A DNA stretch of 64,000 bases from Flavobacteriaceae bacterium. GTDB taxonomy: Bacteria; Bacteroidota; Bacteroidia; Flavobacteriales; Flavobacteriaceae. Positions 25,686-35,161 of the stretch are shown piece after piece. Position 1 is the first letter of the stretch; each line of letters opens with the position of its first letter. The notes below the pieces were generated by a model. The model did not search any database, was not told the origin of the DNA, and saw nothing but the letters and a program-made list of their open reading frames with translations. The stretch covers positions 74,948 to 138,947 of the forward strand of contig JAGQYS010000006.1 of the NCBI GenBank assembly GCA_020435965.1, in the 5' to 3' direction. A program made the translations under genes and the position numbers.

Positions 25686-28418
25686 ATGCTACATTTTATC
25701 TTACAAACCATCGCATTTCAGTTGTTCTTTTTAATCATATACGATGCATTTTTAAAGAAAGAAACATTTTTTAACTGGAATAGAGCCTATTTATTGGTTA
25801 CAGCAATTTTATCTGTGTTGTTGCCATTCATAAAAATACAAAGCTTTAAAAATGTTGTGCCAAAAGAATTTGTTGTGGCTATGCCAGAAGTTATTATAGG
25901 TAATGCTCAAGGAATTAACACCAAACAAGCGGTTGAAATTATTGCAACAGAATCTTCAAAATTTCAATGGTCTTGGGAATTTGTCTTTTATATAGGAGCT
26001 TCAACTGCACTCATTATTTTTATGGTAAAACTCTTTAAAATAGCCACTTTAATTTATAAAAACCCTAAGTATTGGAGTAATAATCTTCGCATTGTAACCT
26101 TGCTCAAAAGCAACCTTGCATTTTCGTTTTTTTATTATGTGTTTTTAGGTGAGCAAATAAAAGAAGCAGACAAGCCTGCCATTTTAAAACACGAAGCAGT
26201 ACACGTCAACCAAAAGCATACATTGGACTTATTGTTTTTTGAACTGTTCAGAATCGTATTTTGGTTCAATCCGTTAATCTACATGTATCAAAACAGAATA
26301 GCATCCTTACATGAATTTATTGCTGATGCTGAGGCTGTAAAATCACAAGGTAAAAATGAATACTATCAGGATTTATTAAGTCAAATTTTCGAAACCAAAA
26401 ACGTATCGTTCATCAATGCGTTTTACAAAAAATCATTAATCAAAAAACGAATTGTTATGTTAACTAAAGCAAAATCAAAACAAGTGCAGTTAATCAAATA
26501 CGCATTACTAATTCCTTTGGTGTTTGGGATGTTGTTATATACATCGTCGTATGCGCAAGATTCAACTTCTAAAGGGGAAGAAATCACTCAAGAAATGACA
26601 GATGAGGAATTGGAAAACATGTATTATCAACAATTAGTAGAAATAAAAAACAAGAATTTAAGCCTTTATCCTTATGGTACAAATTTCATTACTAAAAAAG
26701 ATAATTATATTGTTACCAGGCAAGAACATTTTAAAGCTAGAGCCTTTTTTAGGTTTTTAAAGGAAAATAGAATTAAACAGCTAAAGGAGGATGGAATTTA
26801 TGAGGAAGAAGATTCTTTAGCTTACATTACATTATTAAATAAATATAAATCATATGCAGACTATTTAGCATACAAAAAAACTGATGAAGCCAAACGTGCT
26901 TGGGATAACCAAACAAGAGAAGGAGTACTTAGATTGGTTGTAGATGATATAGGAAATTTTACAGACCAAGAGAAAGCCCTATTTGATAAGAAAATGAAAA
27001 TGATTGATGATGACGAATACTTTAAAAAACTTTTAATAGTTTCTGTAGATGGGAGAGCTAAAACTCTCATAAAAAGTGAACCGAAAACTAATGGTTTCAA
27101 CAAAAAGCAAGGGGAACAAATCACTGAAGTAAAAGAAACTCAAACCCAAAATCCAATAGAAGTTCCATTTGCGACTATTGAAGAAATTCCAATGTTATCA
27201 ACTTGTATTAGTAAGGTAGCTCAAGATGAAAGAAAAGATTGTGTGACAAAAGAAATTTCTAAACATGTTCAGGATAACTTTAATGTAAAACTAGCAGGAA
27301 AATTAGGACTTTCCGGCAAACAACGGATTTCAGTAATTTTTAAAATAGACACCAATGGTAATGTTTTCGGAGTACGTTCTAGAGCACCTCATCCAGATTT
27401 AGAAGCCGAAGCCATAAGAGTAATCAATACCTTACCACAATTTACACCTGGAAAACAAAATGGAGAAAAAGTGATAGTACCTTACTCCTTACCAATCATA
27501 TTTGAAGTGAAAGATGAAACGGATAAGAAAGGTAACGAAATCCCAAAAGATAAATCAGAAACTCTAAAGGTAATTGAAAAACAAGATTTATCTGATTTAG
27601 TTGAAGTCCCTTTTGCAACCATTGATGAAGTCCCTGTTTATCCTGGATGTGAAAACATAACTGATATTGAAGAACAAAGAAAGTGTATGGCTGATAAGAT
27701 TAGTGAATTTGTACAAAAAAACTTTAATACAGATTTAGCAAAACAAAAAGAACTCTCAGGAAGACAACGCATCAATGTTGTATTTAAAATAGACACCTTA
27801 GGAAACATTACTGGGATACGCTCAAGAGCAGCACATCCAAATTTAAAAACTGAAGCAGAACGAGTTATTGGTTTGCTTCCAAAAATGCAACCTGGAAAAC
27901 ACAAAGGTGAAAAAGTAATTGTACCTTATTCATTGCCAATTATTTTTGAGGTTGCTGAAAAAGCAAATAAAACTGAAGAAAATAAAAAAGCTGATGATGG
28001 TAAAATAGAAGAGAAAATAGAGGAACTTAAAAATCTAACAATATCTGAAATAAATGAAAATGGGCTGCCTTTTGCAATCGTTGACAAAGTACCAATGTTT
28101 CCCGAATGCCAATCATTATCAACTCAAGATGAACAGAAAAAATGTGTTTCAGATGAAATAATAAAAATTGTTCAGAAAAATTTTAACACAGATCTAGCAT
28201 CTAAGCTTAACTTAAAAGGTCAACAACGTATTATGATTGTTTTCATAATAAACGAAAATGGTACGGCTTTGGTAGATAAAGTAAGAGCACCACACCCTGA
28301 ATTAGAATCAGAAGCAAAGAGGGTTATTGAGTTGCTACCAAAATTTACTCCTGGAGAGCATAAAGGCAAAAAAGTTAACGTATCTTATTCGCTTCCAATT
28401 ACGTTTATGGTAAAATGA
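25686..28418 (+). CDS. M56 (BlaR1-like) membrane protease with three TonB-C-like domains
   Basis: 910 residues. N-terminal part: transmembrane helices and the M56 zinc motif HEAVH (169-173) in LKHEAVHVNQKHTLD, then LHEFIADAEA (209-218) with a further acidic ligand, and a last membrane helix near 268-290. The outer part begins at about 291 and holds a helical spacer, then three tandem domains (about 493-608, 640-756, 794-910). Each has a Cys pair spaced CX11C (507/519, 655/667, 808/820) and a TonB C-terminal-like fold ending in VPYSLPIIFEV-like strands. BlaR1 proteins transmit a signal by proteolysis of the repressor. Three TonB-C units are unusual; they may bind periplasmic partners. Confidence 0.9.
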   Translation: MLHFILQTIAFQLFFLIIYDAFLKKETFFNWNRAYLLVTAILSVLLPFIKIQSFKNVVPKEFVVAMPEVIIGNAQGINTKQAVEIIATESSKFQWSWEFVFYIGASTALIIFMVKLFKIATLIYKNPKYWSNNLRIVTLLKSNLAFSFFYYVFLGEQIKEADKPAILKHEAVHVNQKHTLDLLFFELFRIVFWFNPLIYMYQNRIASLHEFIADAEAVKSQGKNEYYQDLLSQIFETKNVSFINAFYKKSLIKKRIVMLTKAKSKQVQLIKYALLIPLVFGMLLYTSSYAQDSTSKGEEITQEMTDEELENMYYQQLVEIKNKNLSLYPYGTNFITKKDNYIVTRQEHFKARAFFRFLKENRIKQLKEDGIYEEEDSLAYITLLNKYKSYADYLAYKKTDEAKRAWDNQTREGVLRLVVDDIGNFTDQEKALFDKKMKMIDDDEYFKKLLIVSVDGRAKTLIKSEPKTNGFNKKQGEQITEVKETQTQNPIEVPFATIEEIPMLSTCISKVAQDERKDCVTKEISKHVQDNFNVKLAGKLGLSGKQRISVIFKIDTNGNVFGVRSRAPHPDLEAEAIRVINTLPQFTPGKQNGEKVIVPYSLPIIFEVKDETDKKGNEIPKDKSETLKVIEKQDLSDLVEVPFATIDEVPVYPGCENITDIEEQRKCMADKISEFVQKNFNTDLAKQKELSGRQRINVVFKIDTLGNITGIRSRAAHPNLKTEAERVIGLLPKMQPGKHKGEKVIVPYSLPIIFEVAEKANKTEENKKADDGKIEEKIEELKNLTISEINENGLPFAIVDKVPMFPECQSLSTQDEQKKCVSDEIIKIVQKNFNTDLASKLNLKGQQRIMIVFIINENGTALVDKVRAPHPELESEAKRVIELLPKFTPGEHKGKKVNVSYSLPITFMVK

Positions 28419-29545
28419 GAAAACTTATAATTTTATTTTCTATAGTCATATTAAAAGCCGAGGCACAAACTTCGGCTTTACAACTTGCAGATAGTTTGTA
28501 TTTACATGGCAACTATACCAAAGCCATTGAGGCCTATAAAGCACATAGTAATCAAGAAGACGTCTATCAAAACATAGCAAAAGCTTATATAGCCTTAGGC
28601 AATTATGATGAGGCTTTGCTTAATTACGAAAACAGCCTAAAAGCAAACCCAAAAGATGCTTTGGTGCTATTTGATTATGGCAAATTATTAGCAAGGGTTA
28701 AAAAATACAAGCAAGCCTTAGAGGTGTTTTATCAGCTTATCGATATCGATTACAAAAACCCAAATTACCATTACGAAAGTGGTTTGGTATTACAACAATT
28801 AGGTGACTCCACAGATCAAAACAGGTTTCGTAATGCTTATGACCTGGACAACACACATCAAAAAGCCATCTTTCAAATTGCCAAGTTTCATTTAATAAAA
28901 CGACACCATGCTGTAGTTGATAAATATGTGGACATTGGTTTGAATTCGTATGAAAACAACAAAGAACTCATAAGCCTGAAAGCGCAAAATTTCTATTGGA
29001 AAGAAGATTATGAAAGCGCTGCCAAATGGTTTGAAAAATTGATTGAACTAAACGAATCATCACAATTTATACATGAAAAACTTAGTTTTTGTTATTCAGA
29101 AATACATGAGGTAGAAAAAGCTATTGAGCAACAGCTTTTAGCTTTAAAATACGAACCGAAAAACCCAAAAAATTTATTTATTTTAGGTCAGTTATACGAA
29201 CGTGTTAGTGATTATGAAAATGTAGTTAAATATTATAAAGAATCCATTGAAATACAAGACATTCCTTTAGACCATGAGTATATCAAACTAGCAACAGCTT
29301 ACAATTTAATAGACAAACAAAAGGAAGCTATTGATGCTTTTAAGAGAGCCATTGATGAAAACCCTAACAATCACCAAGCACAATTTTTCTTAGTACTCAC
29401 TTTAGATAGTTATTATAAAGACATTGATGCACGCATCAAGCTTTTTGAAAATTATAAAGATAAATTTCCTGAAAGCATTTTTATTTCATTCGCAGAGCGA
29501 AAACTTAAAGAGCTCAAAGAAGAAAAGCATATGAAATCGGATTAA
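28415..29545 (+). CDS. TPR-repeat protein, exported
   Basis: 376 residues with a short signal peptide (MRKLIILFSIVILKAEAQ) and about eight tetratricopeptide repeats from residue 30 to the end, for example YTKAIEAYKAHSNQEDVYQNIAKAYIALG and VEKAIEQQLLALKYEPKNP cut into shorter helices. It overlaps the M56 gene by four bases (ATGA), so it belongs to the blaI operon. TPR proteins scaffold protein complexes; here it probably works with the sensor protease on the periplasmic side. No enzyme domain is visible. Confidence 0.85.
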   Translation: MRKLIILFSIVILKAEAQTSALQLADSLYLHGNYTKAIEAYKAHSNQEDVYQNIAKAYIALGNYDEALLNYENSLKANPKDALVLFDYGKLLARVKKYKQALEVFYQLIDIDYKNPNYHYESGLVLQQLGDSTDQNRFRNAYDLDNTHQKAIFQIAKFHLIKRHHAVVDKYVDIGLNSYENNKELISLKAQNFYWKEDYESAAKWFEKLIELNESSQFIHEKLSFCYSEIHEVEKAIEQQLLALKYEPKNPKNLFILGQLYERVSDYENVVKYYKESIEIQDIPLDHEYIKLATAYNLIDKQKEAIDAFKRAIDENPNNHQAQFFLVLTLDSYYKDIDARIKLFENYKDKFPESIFISFAERKLKELKEEKHMKSD

Positions 29546-29575
29546 TTGTATTCAACCAAAAAAATCGTACTTTTC
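29545..29575 (+). promoter_or_regulatory. Possible weak promoter before the CX11C lipoprotein
   Basis: ATTG (29545-29548), a 19-bp spacer and TACTTTTC (29568-29575), each one mismatch from consensus. It would give the lipoprotein its own transcript in addition to readthrough from the blaI operon. Weak evidence. Confidence 0.3.
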
Positions 29576-29592
29576 CACTTCAGTTTTTAACC

Positions 29593-30069
29593 ATGAAACA
29601 GTTTACGGTTTTTGTCCTAATACTTTGTACATTCTCTTGCGATTATTTCGATAAGAAAAAAGTGAATTCCCATGATATTGTCAATGAAGAATTGCAAACA
29701 TTCAATTGGAATGAAGTGGACCAATATCCAAGTTTTAAAACATGCGAATCTTCAAACTCAAAGCAAGAAAGTAAACAATGTTTTGAAACCACATTAATTA
29801 CTCATATTACCAATAAATTAAGTGATGAAGTTGTTGTGGTTACTGAAAATGTTGAAGATACAGTAGTCATCAAATTTCATATTTCTGAAACAGGAAGCTT
29901 AAGTGTTTTAGACATAAAAAGCAAAGAAACGACCAAAGAACAAATCCCAAATTTAGATTCGCTTTTACTTAAAAGTTTAGACAGTTTGCCAAAAATATTT
30001 CCAGCAATAAAACGAGGTCAGCTAGTAAAAACTGAGTTTACCTTGCCAATTGTTATTAAAGTGAGCTAA
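29593..30069 (+). CDS. Small lipoprotein with CX11C and TonB-C-like fold
   Basis: 158 residues, lipobox at Cys16 (CTFSC). The mature part repeats the unit seen three times in the M56 protein: a YPSFKTC start, Cys52 and Cys64 again separated by eleven residues, a helix (FETTLITHITNKL), a VVIKFHISETGSL strand pair and a final FTLPIVIKV strand. It looks like a stand-alone copy of the TonB-C-like unit, and its neighbourhood suggests a role as partner or competitor of the sensor protease. Not a TonB protein, as it has no membrane helix and Pro-rich linker. Its stop overlaps that of the convergent gene. Confidence 0.75.
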   Translation: MKQFTVFVLILCTFSCDYFDKKKVNSHDIVNEELQTFNWNEVDQYPSFKTCESSNSKQESKQCFETTLITHITNKLSDEVVVVTENVEDTVVIKFHISETGSLSVLDIKSKETTKEQIPNLDSLLLKSLDSLPKIFPAIKRGQLVKTEFTLPIVIKVS

Positions 30070-30806
30070 AATCGGATAGCGAGTTTATTCATCAACCGTA
30101 AGGTTTCAACATACAACCAAACAAGTGACACTAAAAGTCCCCAAGTTGCTATCCATTCTTTTTGCTTTGGTGCTTTGTTTTTATGGCGTTCTATATAAGC
30201 AAAATCTAGAAGTAATGTGAAGGCGGCTACAATAGCTGCAATAACATTAAATACTATGGCTATCCACGACGTTCCCCAAAGAAAGGATTTAATACCAAAA
30301 AAACCCAATATCCATGAAATAATGTACACCAAAAATATACTGGCTGCAGCAGTAATAATAACGCTTCTAAGCTTTTTAGTAACAACAATAATTCGGGTTT
30401 GGTATAAGATTAAAATAGTAAAAAAAGTCACAATGGTTACACCTATAGCTTGATATGGTAGCTCAGGGAATTTAGCTCGTATATAAGCACTAAAACCACC
30501 TAAAAAACAACCTTTGGCAATACAGTAAAGTGGTACTAAAAATGCAGCCCAATTTTGCCTAACGGAAATTACTATACTTATCACAATAGAAGCTAACATA
30601 CCAGCAAGCGTGAACCATCTTACGTTGGTGCCTGCACTATGAAGTTGCCAAACATATACTGTGATGGCTGCAATTACTACAATACAAAAAAAGGACTTAG
30701 TAAGAATTCCTAAAACAGACATTGTTTTAGAGGAAGATGATTTATCCCTCCAAAAATAATCTGCGAATGCTGGATTAGAGGTTTTAAAATTACTTAATCT
30801 GCTCAT
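30066..30806 (-). CDS. Bax inhibitor-1/YccA family membrane protein
   Basis: 246 residues with seven hydrophobic helices and the family's N-terminal SNPAFADYFW-type motif (compare SNPAL in bacterial BI-1 proteins). BI-1/YccA proteins are proposed to be pH-sensitive calcium leak channels or FtsH-interacting proteins. It starts with a four-base overlap with the end of the upstream barrel protein, so the two are cotranscribed. Role here not evident. Confidence 0.9.
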   Translation of the reverse strand: MSRLSNFKTSNPAFADYFWRDKSSSSKTMSVLGILTKSFFCIVVIAAITVYVWQLHSAGTNVRWFTLAGMLASIVISIVISVRQNWAAFLVPLYCIAKGCFLGGFSAYIRAKFPELPYQAIGVTIVTFFTILILYQTRIIVVTKKLRSVIITAAASIFLVYIISWILGFFGIKSFLWGTSWIAIVFNVIAAIVAAFTLLLDFAYIERHKNKAPKQKEWIATWGLLVSLVWLYVETLRLMNKLAIRF

Positions 30807-31678
30807 AGTTTAAATTTGTAGCCAATGGCAAAACTTGTTGAAAAATTACCTTCGTTTTCTAGTAACAATGCAAATAGTTCATTGTAAGTAATACTTAAAA
30901 AACTAGTTTCCGAAAGCTTAATATCTGCTCCTACTCCAAAAGTAAAAGGTGCTTCAAAGCCGTTTTCTTTGATGTGGCCCATTTCAAATTGATCTTGATT
31001 ATTTACAATTACGCCTTCTGTTTTAGTAAAAACATATTGAGCTAAATCCAGACTTGCATAAAAATTAAAAGCTTCTTTATTGATAATTCTAAACCTATAA
31101 CCAACAATAAATTGAGTAGCCGAATAATCAAATTTATCTGTTGCAACAACTTGTTTCCCTTGAAAATAAATGGAATGTCTTGGTAAAGAGATGGCCTCCG
31201 AAAACTCAAATTCTGCACCAAAAACAGGATTACTTACATTGTCTGGATTATTAACAAAAGGACTATTTGTTACACCTCCAATAACACTAAAACGTGTTAG
31301 TAGTTTTGCATTTGTACTTGTTATATAATCTGGATCTACAGAAGCATTATAGGCTTCAATATAATCTCGTAAGCTCTCTAAAGTCAGCTTTACTTTTGAA
31401 GCACTTGAAGACGCTTCAGGTGTAATACCTTCTAAAATAGTTTTGTATTCTTCTTTGTATTTTTTGTTGCTGTCCTTGGTATTGGTAAGCTCAACAATAG
31501 CATCACCTTTTTTTGCAAAATAACGATACTTTCCGTCAATAATATTCCATAGCAAATCAATGGTTCCAGTAACTTCTGTTTTAAGCTCGTAAGATGTACC
31601 ATTAACAATATAAGTTTCTTGAGAAAAGCTTGTAAATGTTATAAAGCAGAGAGCTAAACTTAAAATGTAGTTTTTCAT
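30803..31678 (-). CDS. Secreted outer-membrane beta-barrel-like protein
   Basis: 291 residues with a signal peptide (cleavage near TSFSQ|ETY). The first half is alpha/beta with KAKLTLE-type helices; the second half (about 140-291) shows alternating beta strands such as FSVIGGVTNSPF, TQFIVGYRFRI and a C-terminal TSFAIGYKFKL, as in outer-membrane barrels of the PorT or OmpA-like type. I do not recognise a specific family. Confidence 0.6.
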   Translation of the reverse strand: MKNYILSLALCFITFTSFSQETYIVNGTSYELKTEVTGTIDLLWNIIDGKYRYFAKKGDAIVELTNTKDSNKKYKEEYKTILEGITPEASSSASKVKLTLESLRDYIEAYNASVDPDYITSTNAKLLTRFSVIGGVTNSPFVNNPDNVSNPVFGAEFEFSEAISLPRHSIYFQGKQVVATDKFDYSATQFIVGYRFRIINKEAFNFYASLDLAQYVFTKTEGVIVNNQDQFEMGHIKENGFEAPFTFGVGADIKLSETSFLSITYNELFALLLENEGNFSTSFAIGYKFKL

Positions 31679-31732
31679 AATTCCTATAATTTGGGCACTT
31701 AGGTAAAGCTATAAAAAATAAATGACACCACC

Positions 31733-32866
31733 TTATTTTTTAAAACTTCTGCCTTTCCACTTGTAATTAAAAAACATAGAATAACAAGTCACTGCAACGA
31801 CAAATAAAGGATAAATCAAACTGTTTAAAGGATAGCAAATTAAACTAGGATTTTGATTGAAAAAGTATGATGATTTATAAATAAATAGAAAGTCAATGCA
31901 AAACTTAATAACAAATAAAACACTTAAAAATTGCCATGAGATTAAACCTAAAATTGAAAAAACAAAACAAACAACTAGTGATGCATTCATCAATAAAACA
32001 ATAAGAGCAAGCATTTTACTAAACAAGTTGTTGTATGCTGAGGTTTTTGAAGCCCAACGAACACGTTGATTAAAAAGAGCCTTTAGTGTCCTTTCAGGTT
32101 TGGTGTGAACAATGGCGTTTTTTGATTTTAAAAAATGAATGTCTTTCGGATAATTTTCAACTACCTTCTCCATAAAAAATAAATCGTCGCCACTTGCAAT
32201 GTTCGTGTTGCCTTTAAATCCACTAAGTTCTTTAAAAACATTTTTGTTATAACATAAATTGGCTCCATTGCACAAAAACGGATTGCCAATACCAAAACCT
32301 CCAACAGTTGCTGTTTGTAAACTTAAAAAATCATGCAGCTGAAAATGATCAAGAATTGAGTTTGAAGTTCTGTAACCAACTGGAGCAACAATCAGTTTTG
32401 GAGCATTATGCTGAATCAAGGCGTCAAAACTTTGTAGCCATAATTCTGGAACAACACAATCGGCATCAGTAGTTACAATCCATTCAAAATTGGAATGAGA
32501 AATAGCTGTTGTAATAGCATCTTTTTTTGGCGAATGGCTTTGCCTTTTGTTTTTTAGGATGTGTATGTTCAGCTTGTTTTGCGGATTCTTTTCTATAAAA
32601 GATTGAATAATCTCAACTGAATAATCTTCAGAATCATCATCAACCATAATAATTTCAAATAATTCTTTTGGGTAATTTAAAGCTATAATAGATTGTAACA
32701 ACGCCTCTAAATGATTGGCTTCATTCCTGAAAGGAACAATAATTGAAAACCTTGAAACAGGATTTCCAGATTTTAATTTAAAAGCTTTTACTTTACTATA
32801 AGCAATGTATAAAACACTTATAAAAATGACGTAAATGGCTGTTATGATAATGAATAAAATTGTCAT
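31733..32866 (-). CDS. Membrane glycosyltransferase family 2
   Basis: 377 residues: an N-terminal membrane helix, a GT-A domain with RFSIIVPFRNEANHL, IIMVDDDSEDYS and VTTDADCVVP (the DXD-type nucleotide-sugar site), a GDDLFFMEKV acceptor motif and QRVRW, then three to four C-terminal membrane helices. QRVRW-like motifs are typical of processive or lipid-modifying GT2 enzymes. It overlaps the UPF0104 gene by four bases, so the two likely build or move a membrane glycolipid together (inference). Confidence 0.9.
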   Translation of the reverse strand: MTILFIIITAIYVIFISVLYIAYSKVKAFKLKSGNPVSRFSIIVPFRNEANHLEALLQSIIALNYPKELFEIIMVDDDSEDYSVEIIQSFIEKNPQNKLNIHILKNKRQSHSPKKDAITTAISHSNFEWIVTTDADCVVPELWLQSFDALIQHNAPKLIVAPVGYRTSNSILDHFQLHDFLSLQTATVGGFGIGNPFLCNGANLCYNKNVFKELSGFKGNTNIASGDDLFFMEKVVENYPKDIHFLKSKNAIVHTKPERTLKALFNQRVRWASKTSAYNNLFSKMLALIVLLMNASLVVCFVFSILGLISWQFLSVLFVIKFCIDFLFIYKSSYFFNQNPSLICYPLNSLIYPLFVVAVTCYSMFFNYKWKGRSFKK

Positions 32867-33855
32867 TCTGAATCCAATTTTCTAGCAGAACGCATTAAGT
32901 TGCTCGCGTTAAAACGTAGCACGAAAAAGCTTCCAATGATACTTGGAATTACAAAATTCAGAATCCACATTAAGGTAATGATGCTTAGCACAGTTAAATC
33001 GTTAACACCAACAATTTCAAAAATATACAGAGCAACACTTCCTTTTACAACCACATCAAAAATAAAAACAGATGGAATAATTGAAGCTACCAAATACATG
33101 GTTGTGATTACAACCATGGCATTAAAATAATAAACATCTACACCAAACAGATTTAACAAAAAGTAGAATTGAAACGAAAAAATAAAGTATCTAATTACAG
33201 AATAAACAGCATTTTTGGGATGTGTTTTTCTAGAAATACCTTTGATAAAACCGATTACTTTTTTAAGTGAAAATCCTTTAACTGTAAAGGTATTTTGTTT
33301 TGCGCCAAAAATTGTAAAAGATAATACTACAGCAAGAATGATTACAAATCGTCCTAATTTGTAATACGAAATGTCTGGATTATAAGTGTATATAAAAAAG
33401 CCTAAACCAATTACACCAAATAGAGTTGTTACGCTCATTTGCATCATGTGGCTCAGTAAGTTCAGCAGCATGACCTTAGGTCGTTTTGATGCTTTATAAT
33501 AGATGGCTTTTGCTGCATAATCACCTATTCGGTTTGGTGTAAAAAGTGACGCTGTTAAAGCAGCTAATAATTGTTTAGCAGCATCAGAAAATGAAATATC
33601 ATCAACAATTTTTACTAAATTCTGCCATTTTAAAATTTCAAAAAACCAATTGAAAAAGGTCAGAATCAACAAAAACAGAACGTTTTTTAATGAAAAAACA
33701 TCGTTTTTGGTTAAAAAATCAACAAAAACACTAAAATTTAAATGTTCGTTTGTCGTTAGTCTATTATGGATAAAATAAAAAGCGCCAATTACTATGCTTA
33801 ACTTAATAAGCATAAAAAACAATTGTTTAGTTTTGTATGAGAGTCCACCAACCAT
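32863..33855 (-). CDS. Lysylphosphatidylglycerol synthase TM region/UPF0104 flippase-like protein
   Basis: 330 residues with about eight to nine transmembrane helices; family features are LLTALTASLFTPNRIGDYAAKA-like region (split here as ALTASLFTPNRIGDYAAK) and SIIPSVFIFDVVVKGSVAL. The family is related to the flippase part of MprF and is frequently paired with glycosyltransferases. It is the first gene of a two-gene unit with the GT2 gene. Confidence 0.85.
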   Translation of the reverse strand: MVGGLSYKTKQLFFMLIKLSIVIGAFYFIHNRLTTNEHLNFSVFVDFLTKNDVFSLKNVLFLLILTFFNWFFEILKWQNLVKIVDDISFSDAAKQLLAALTASLFTPNRIGDYAAKAIYYKASKRPKVMLLNLLSHMMQMSVTTLFGVIGLGFFIYTYNPDISYYKLGRFVIILAVVLSFTIFGAKQNTFTVKGFSLKKVIGFIKGISRKTHPKNAVYSVIRYFIFSFQFYFLLNLFGVDVYYFNAMVVITTMYLVASIIPSVFIFDVVVKGSVALYIFEIVGVNDLTVLSIITLMWILNFVIPSIIGSFFVLRFNASNLMRSARKLDSE

Positions 33856-33901
33856 ATATCAGAAAAACCTAGTAATCACAAATTAAAACTATTATTGTAA
33901 A

Positions 33902-34543
33902 ATGACCTCAATAAACAATAAATATCATAAATACTTAATTTGTTTTGCATTTATAAGCATCATGACGTTTAGTTATGGACAACGAGATACAGAAAGATTT
34001 AGAATGCAATTTGCACTTGGAGTTAATAACCCAATTGATAATGGTGAAAATGATGGTTATTTTAGTAAGACACTAAACTTGCCAACTGTAAATTTAGGCT
34101 TTCAATATATGTTTAAACCCAATTTAGGAGCAAAGTTAGATTTTGGTTTTAATAGATCAAAAAATGCAGATGGCTCTGAAGAGTTTAAGCTAAACTATTC
34201 ACGAGTGAATGCACAAATTGTTTATGATTTTACAGATGTTTTAAATTTTTTGCCAGAACCAATGTCTATTCAAGCTCATGCTGGACCAGGAATGAGTTTC
34301 ACCAAGCCTTTGGGCAATGACTCTGAGAATAAATACACGTATTTAAATGTTTTGTTAGGATTAGAACTTCAGTATAAAGTTTCTCGAACACTCTCCATTT
34401 TAGGAGATTTTGGTTATGCAAAAGCCTTATCAAGCAAAGACAAATATGATATAGAAATTGATGGTTTTTCTTTTAATGGTGATTTAGTTTATGCTACATT
34501 TGGACTTTCAGTAGCTATAAGCGGTTGCAGATATTGTAATTAA
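33902..34543 (+). CDS. Outer-membrane beta-barrel protein
   Basis: 213 residues with a signal peptide (cleavage near SYGQ|RDT). The mature part is an eight-strand type barrel: RMQFALGVNNP, LGFQYMFKPNLGAKLDFG, FKLNYSRVNAQIVYD, MSIQAHAGPGMSF and VYATFGLSVAI. It resembles OmpW/OmpX-like or PorT-like barrels of Bacteroidetes. The stop overlaps the ruvC start by one base (TAATG). Function unknown. Confidence 0.75.
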   Translation: MTSINNKYHKYLICFAFISIMTFSYGQRDTERFRMQFALGVNNPIDNGENDGYFSKTLNLPTVNLGFQYMFKPNLGAKLDFGFNRSKNADGSEEFKLNYSRVNAQIVYDFTDVLNFLPEPMSIQAHAGPGMSFTKPLGNDSENKYTYLNVLLGLELQYKVSRTLSILGDFGYAKALSSKDKYDIEIDGFSFNGDLVYATFGLSVAISGCRYCN

Positions 34544-35094
34544 TGGATAAAGAAAAAATTATTTTAGGCATCGATCCTGGAACCACAATTATGGGTTTTG
34601 GGCTCATTAGAGTGCGAAATAAAAAGATGGAGTTCATGCAACTTAATGAACTTGATCTTAAAAAATATAGTGATCACTACCTGAAACTCAAACTTATTTT
34701 TGAGCGTACTATTGAGCTTATCGATACACATCATCCAGATGAAATAGCCATTGAAGCACCTTTTTATGGTAAAAACGTGCAGAGCATGCTCAAACTTGGA
34801 AGAGCACAAGGTGTGGCTATGGCAGCAGGTTTGTCTAGACAAATTCCAATAACAGAATATTTACCCAAAAAAATCAAAATGGCAATTACAGGAAATGGTA
34901 ATGCAAGTAAAGAGCAAGTAGCCAAAATGCTACAAAGTTTATTAGATCTTAAAACCTTACCAAAAAACCTAGATGCTACAGATGGATTAGCTGCTGCAGT
35001 GTGCCATTTTTACAACTCAGAAAAAGTAACCGTTGGAAAAAGTTATTCAGGTTGGGAAAGTTTTGTAAAACAGAATCAAGATAAGATAGGTTGA
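34543..35094 (+). CDS. ruvC: Crossover junction endodeoxyribonuclease RuvC
   Basis: 183 residues, usual length for RuvC, which cleaves Holliday junctions as a dimer with RuvAB. Catalytic acids are in place: Asp11 (LGIDPGTT), Glu71 (IAIEAPFYGKNVQSMLKLG), and Asp144/Asp147 (LDATDGLAAAVCH). The start is coupled to the preceding barrel gene by a one-base overlap. Cytoplasmic DNA repair role. Confidence 0.97.
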   Translation: MDKEKIILGIDPGTTIMGFGLIRVRNKKMEFMQLNELDLKKYSDHYLKLKLIFERTIELIDTHHPDEIAIEAPFYGKNVQSMLKLGRAQGVAMAAGLSRQIPITEYLPKKIKMAITGNGNASKEQVAKMLQSLLDLKTLPKNLDATDGLAAAVCHFYNSEKVTVGKSYSGWESFVKQNQDKIG

Positions 35095-35120
35095 TTTATT
35101 TTTCGTTTAGTTGTTAATTT

Positions 35121-35146
35121 GTCATTCCGCACTTGATGCGGAATCT
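35121..35146. repeat. REP-like palindrome between ruvC and the small membrane gene
   Basis: GTCATTCCGCACTTGATGCG followed by GAATCT: an inverted repeat ATTCCGCA/TGCGGAAT, the typical dispersed GTCATTCC...GGAATCT repeat of Bacteroidetes genomes. One of three REP-like sequences in 1.4 kb. Confidence 0.75.
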
Positions 35147-35161
35147 ATTTTTAATTTTTAG

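Noticed and set aside
32855..32880. TGTCATTCTGAATCC as a fourth REP-like repeat
   Set aside because: It has no inverted partner; the CAT is simply the start codon region of the GT2 gene.
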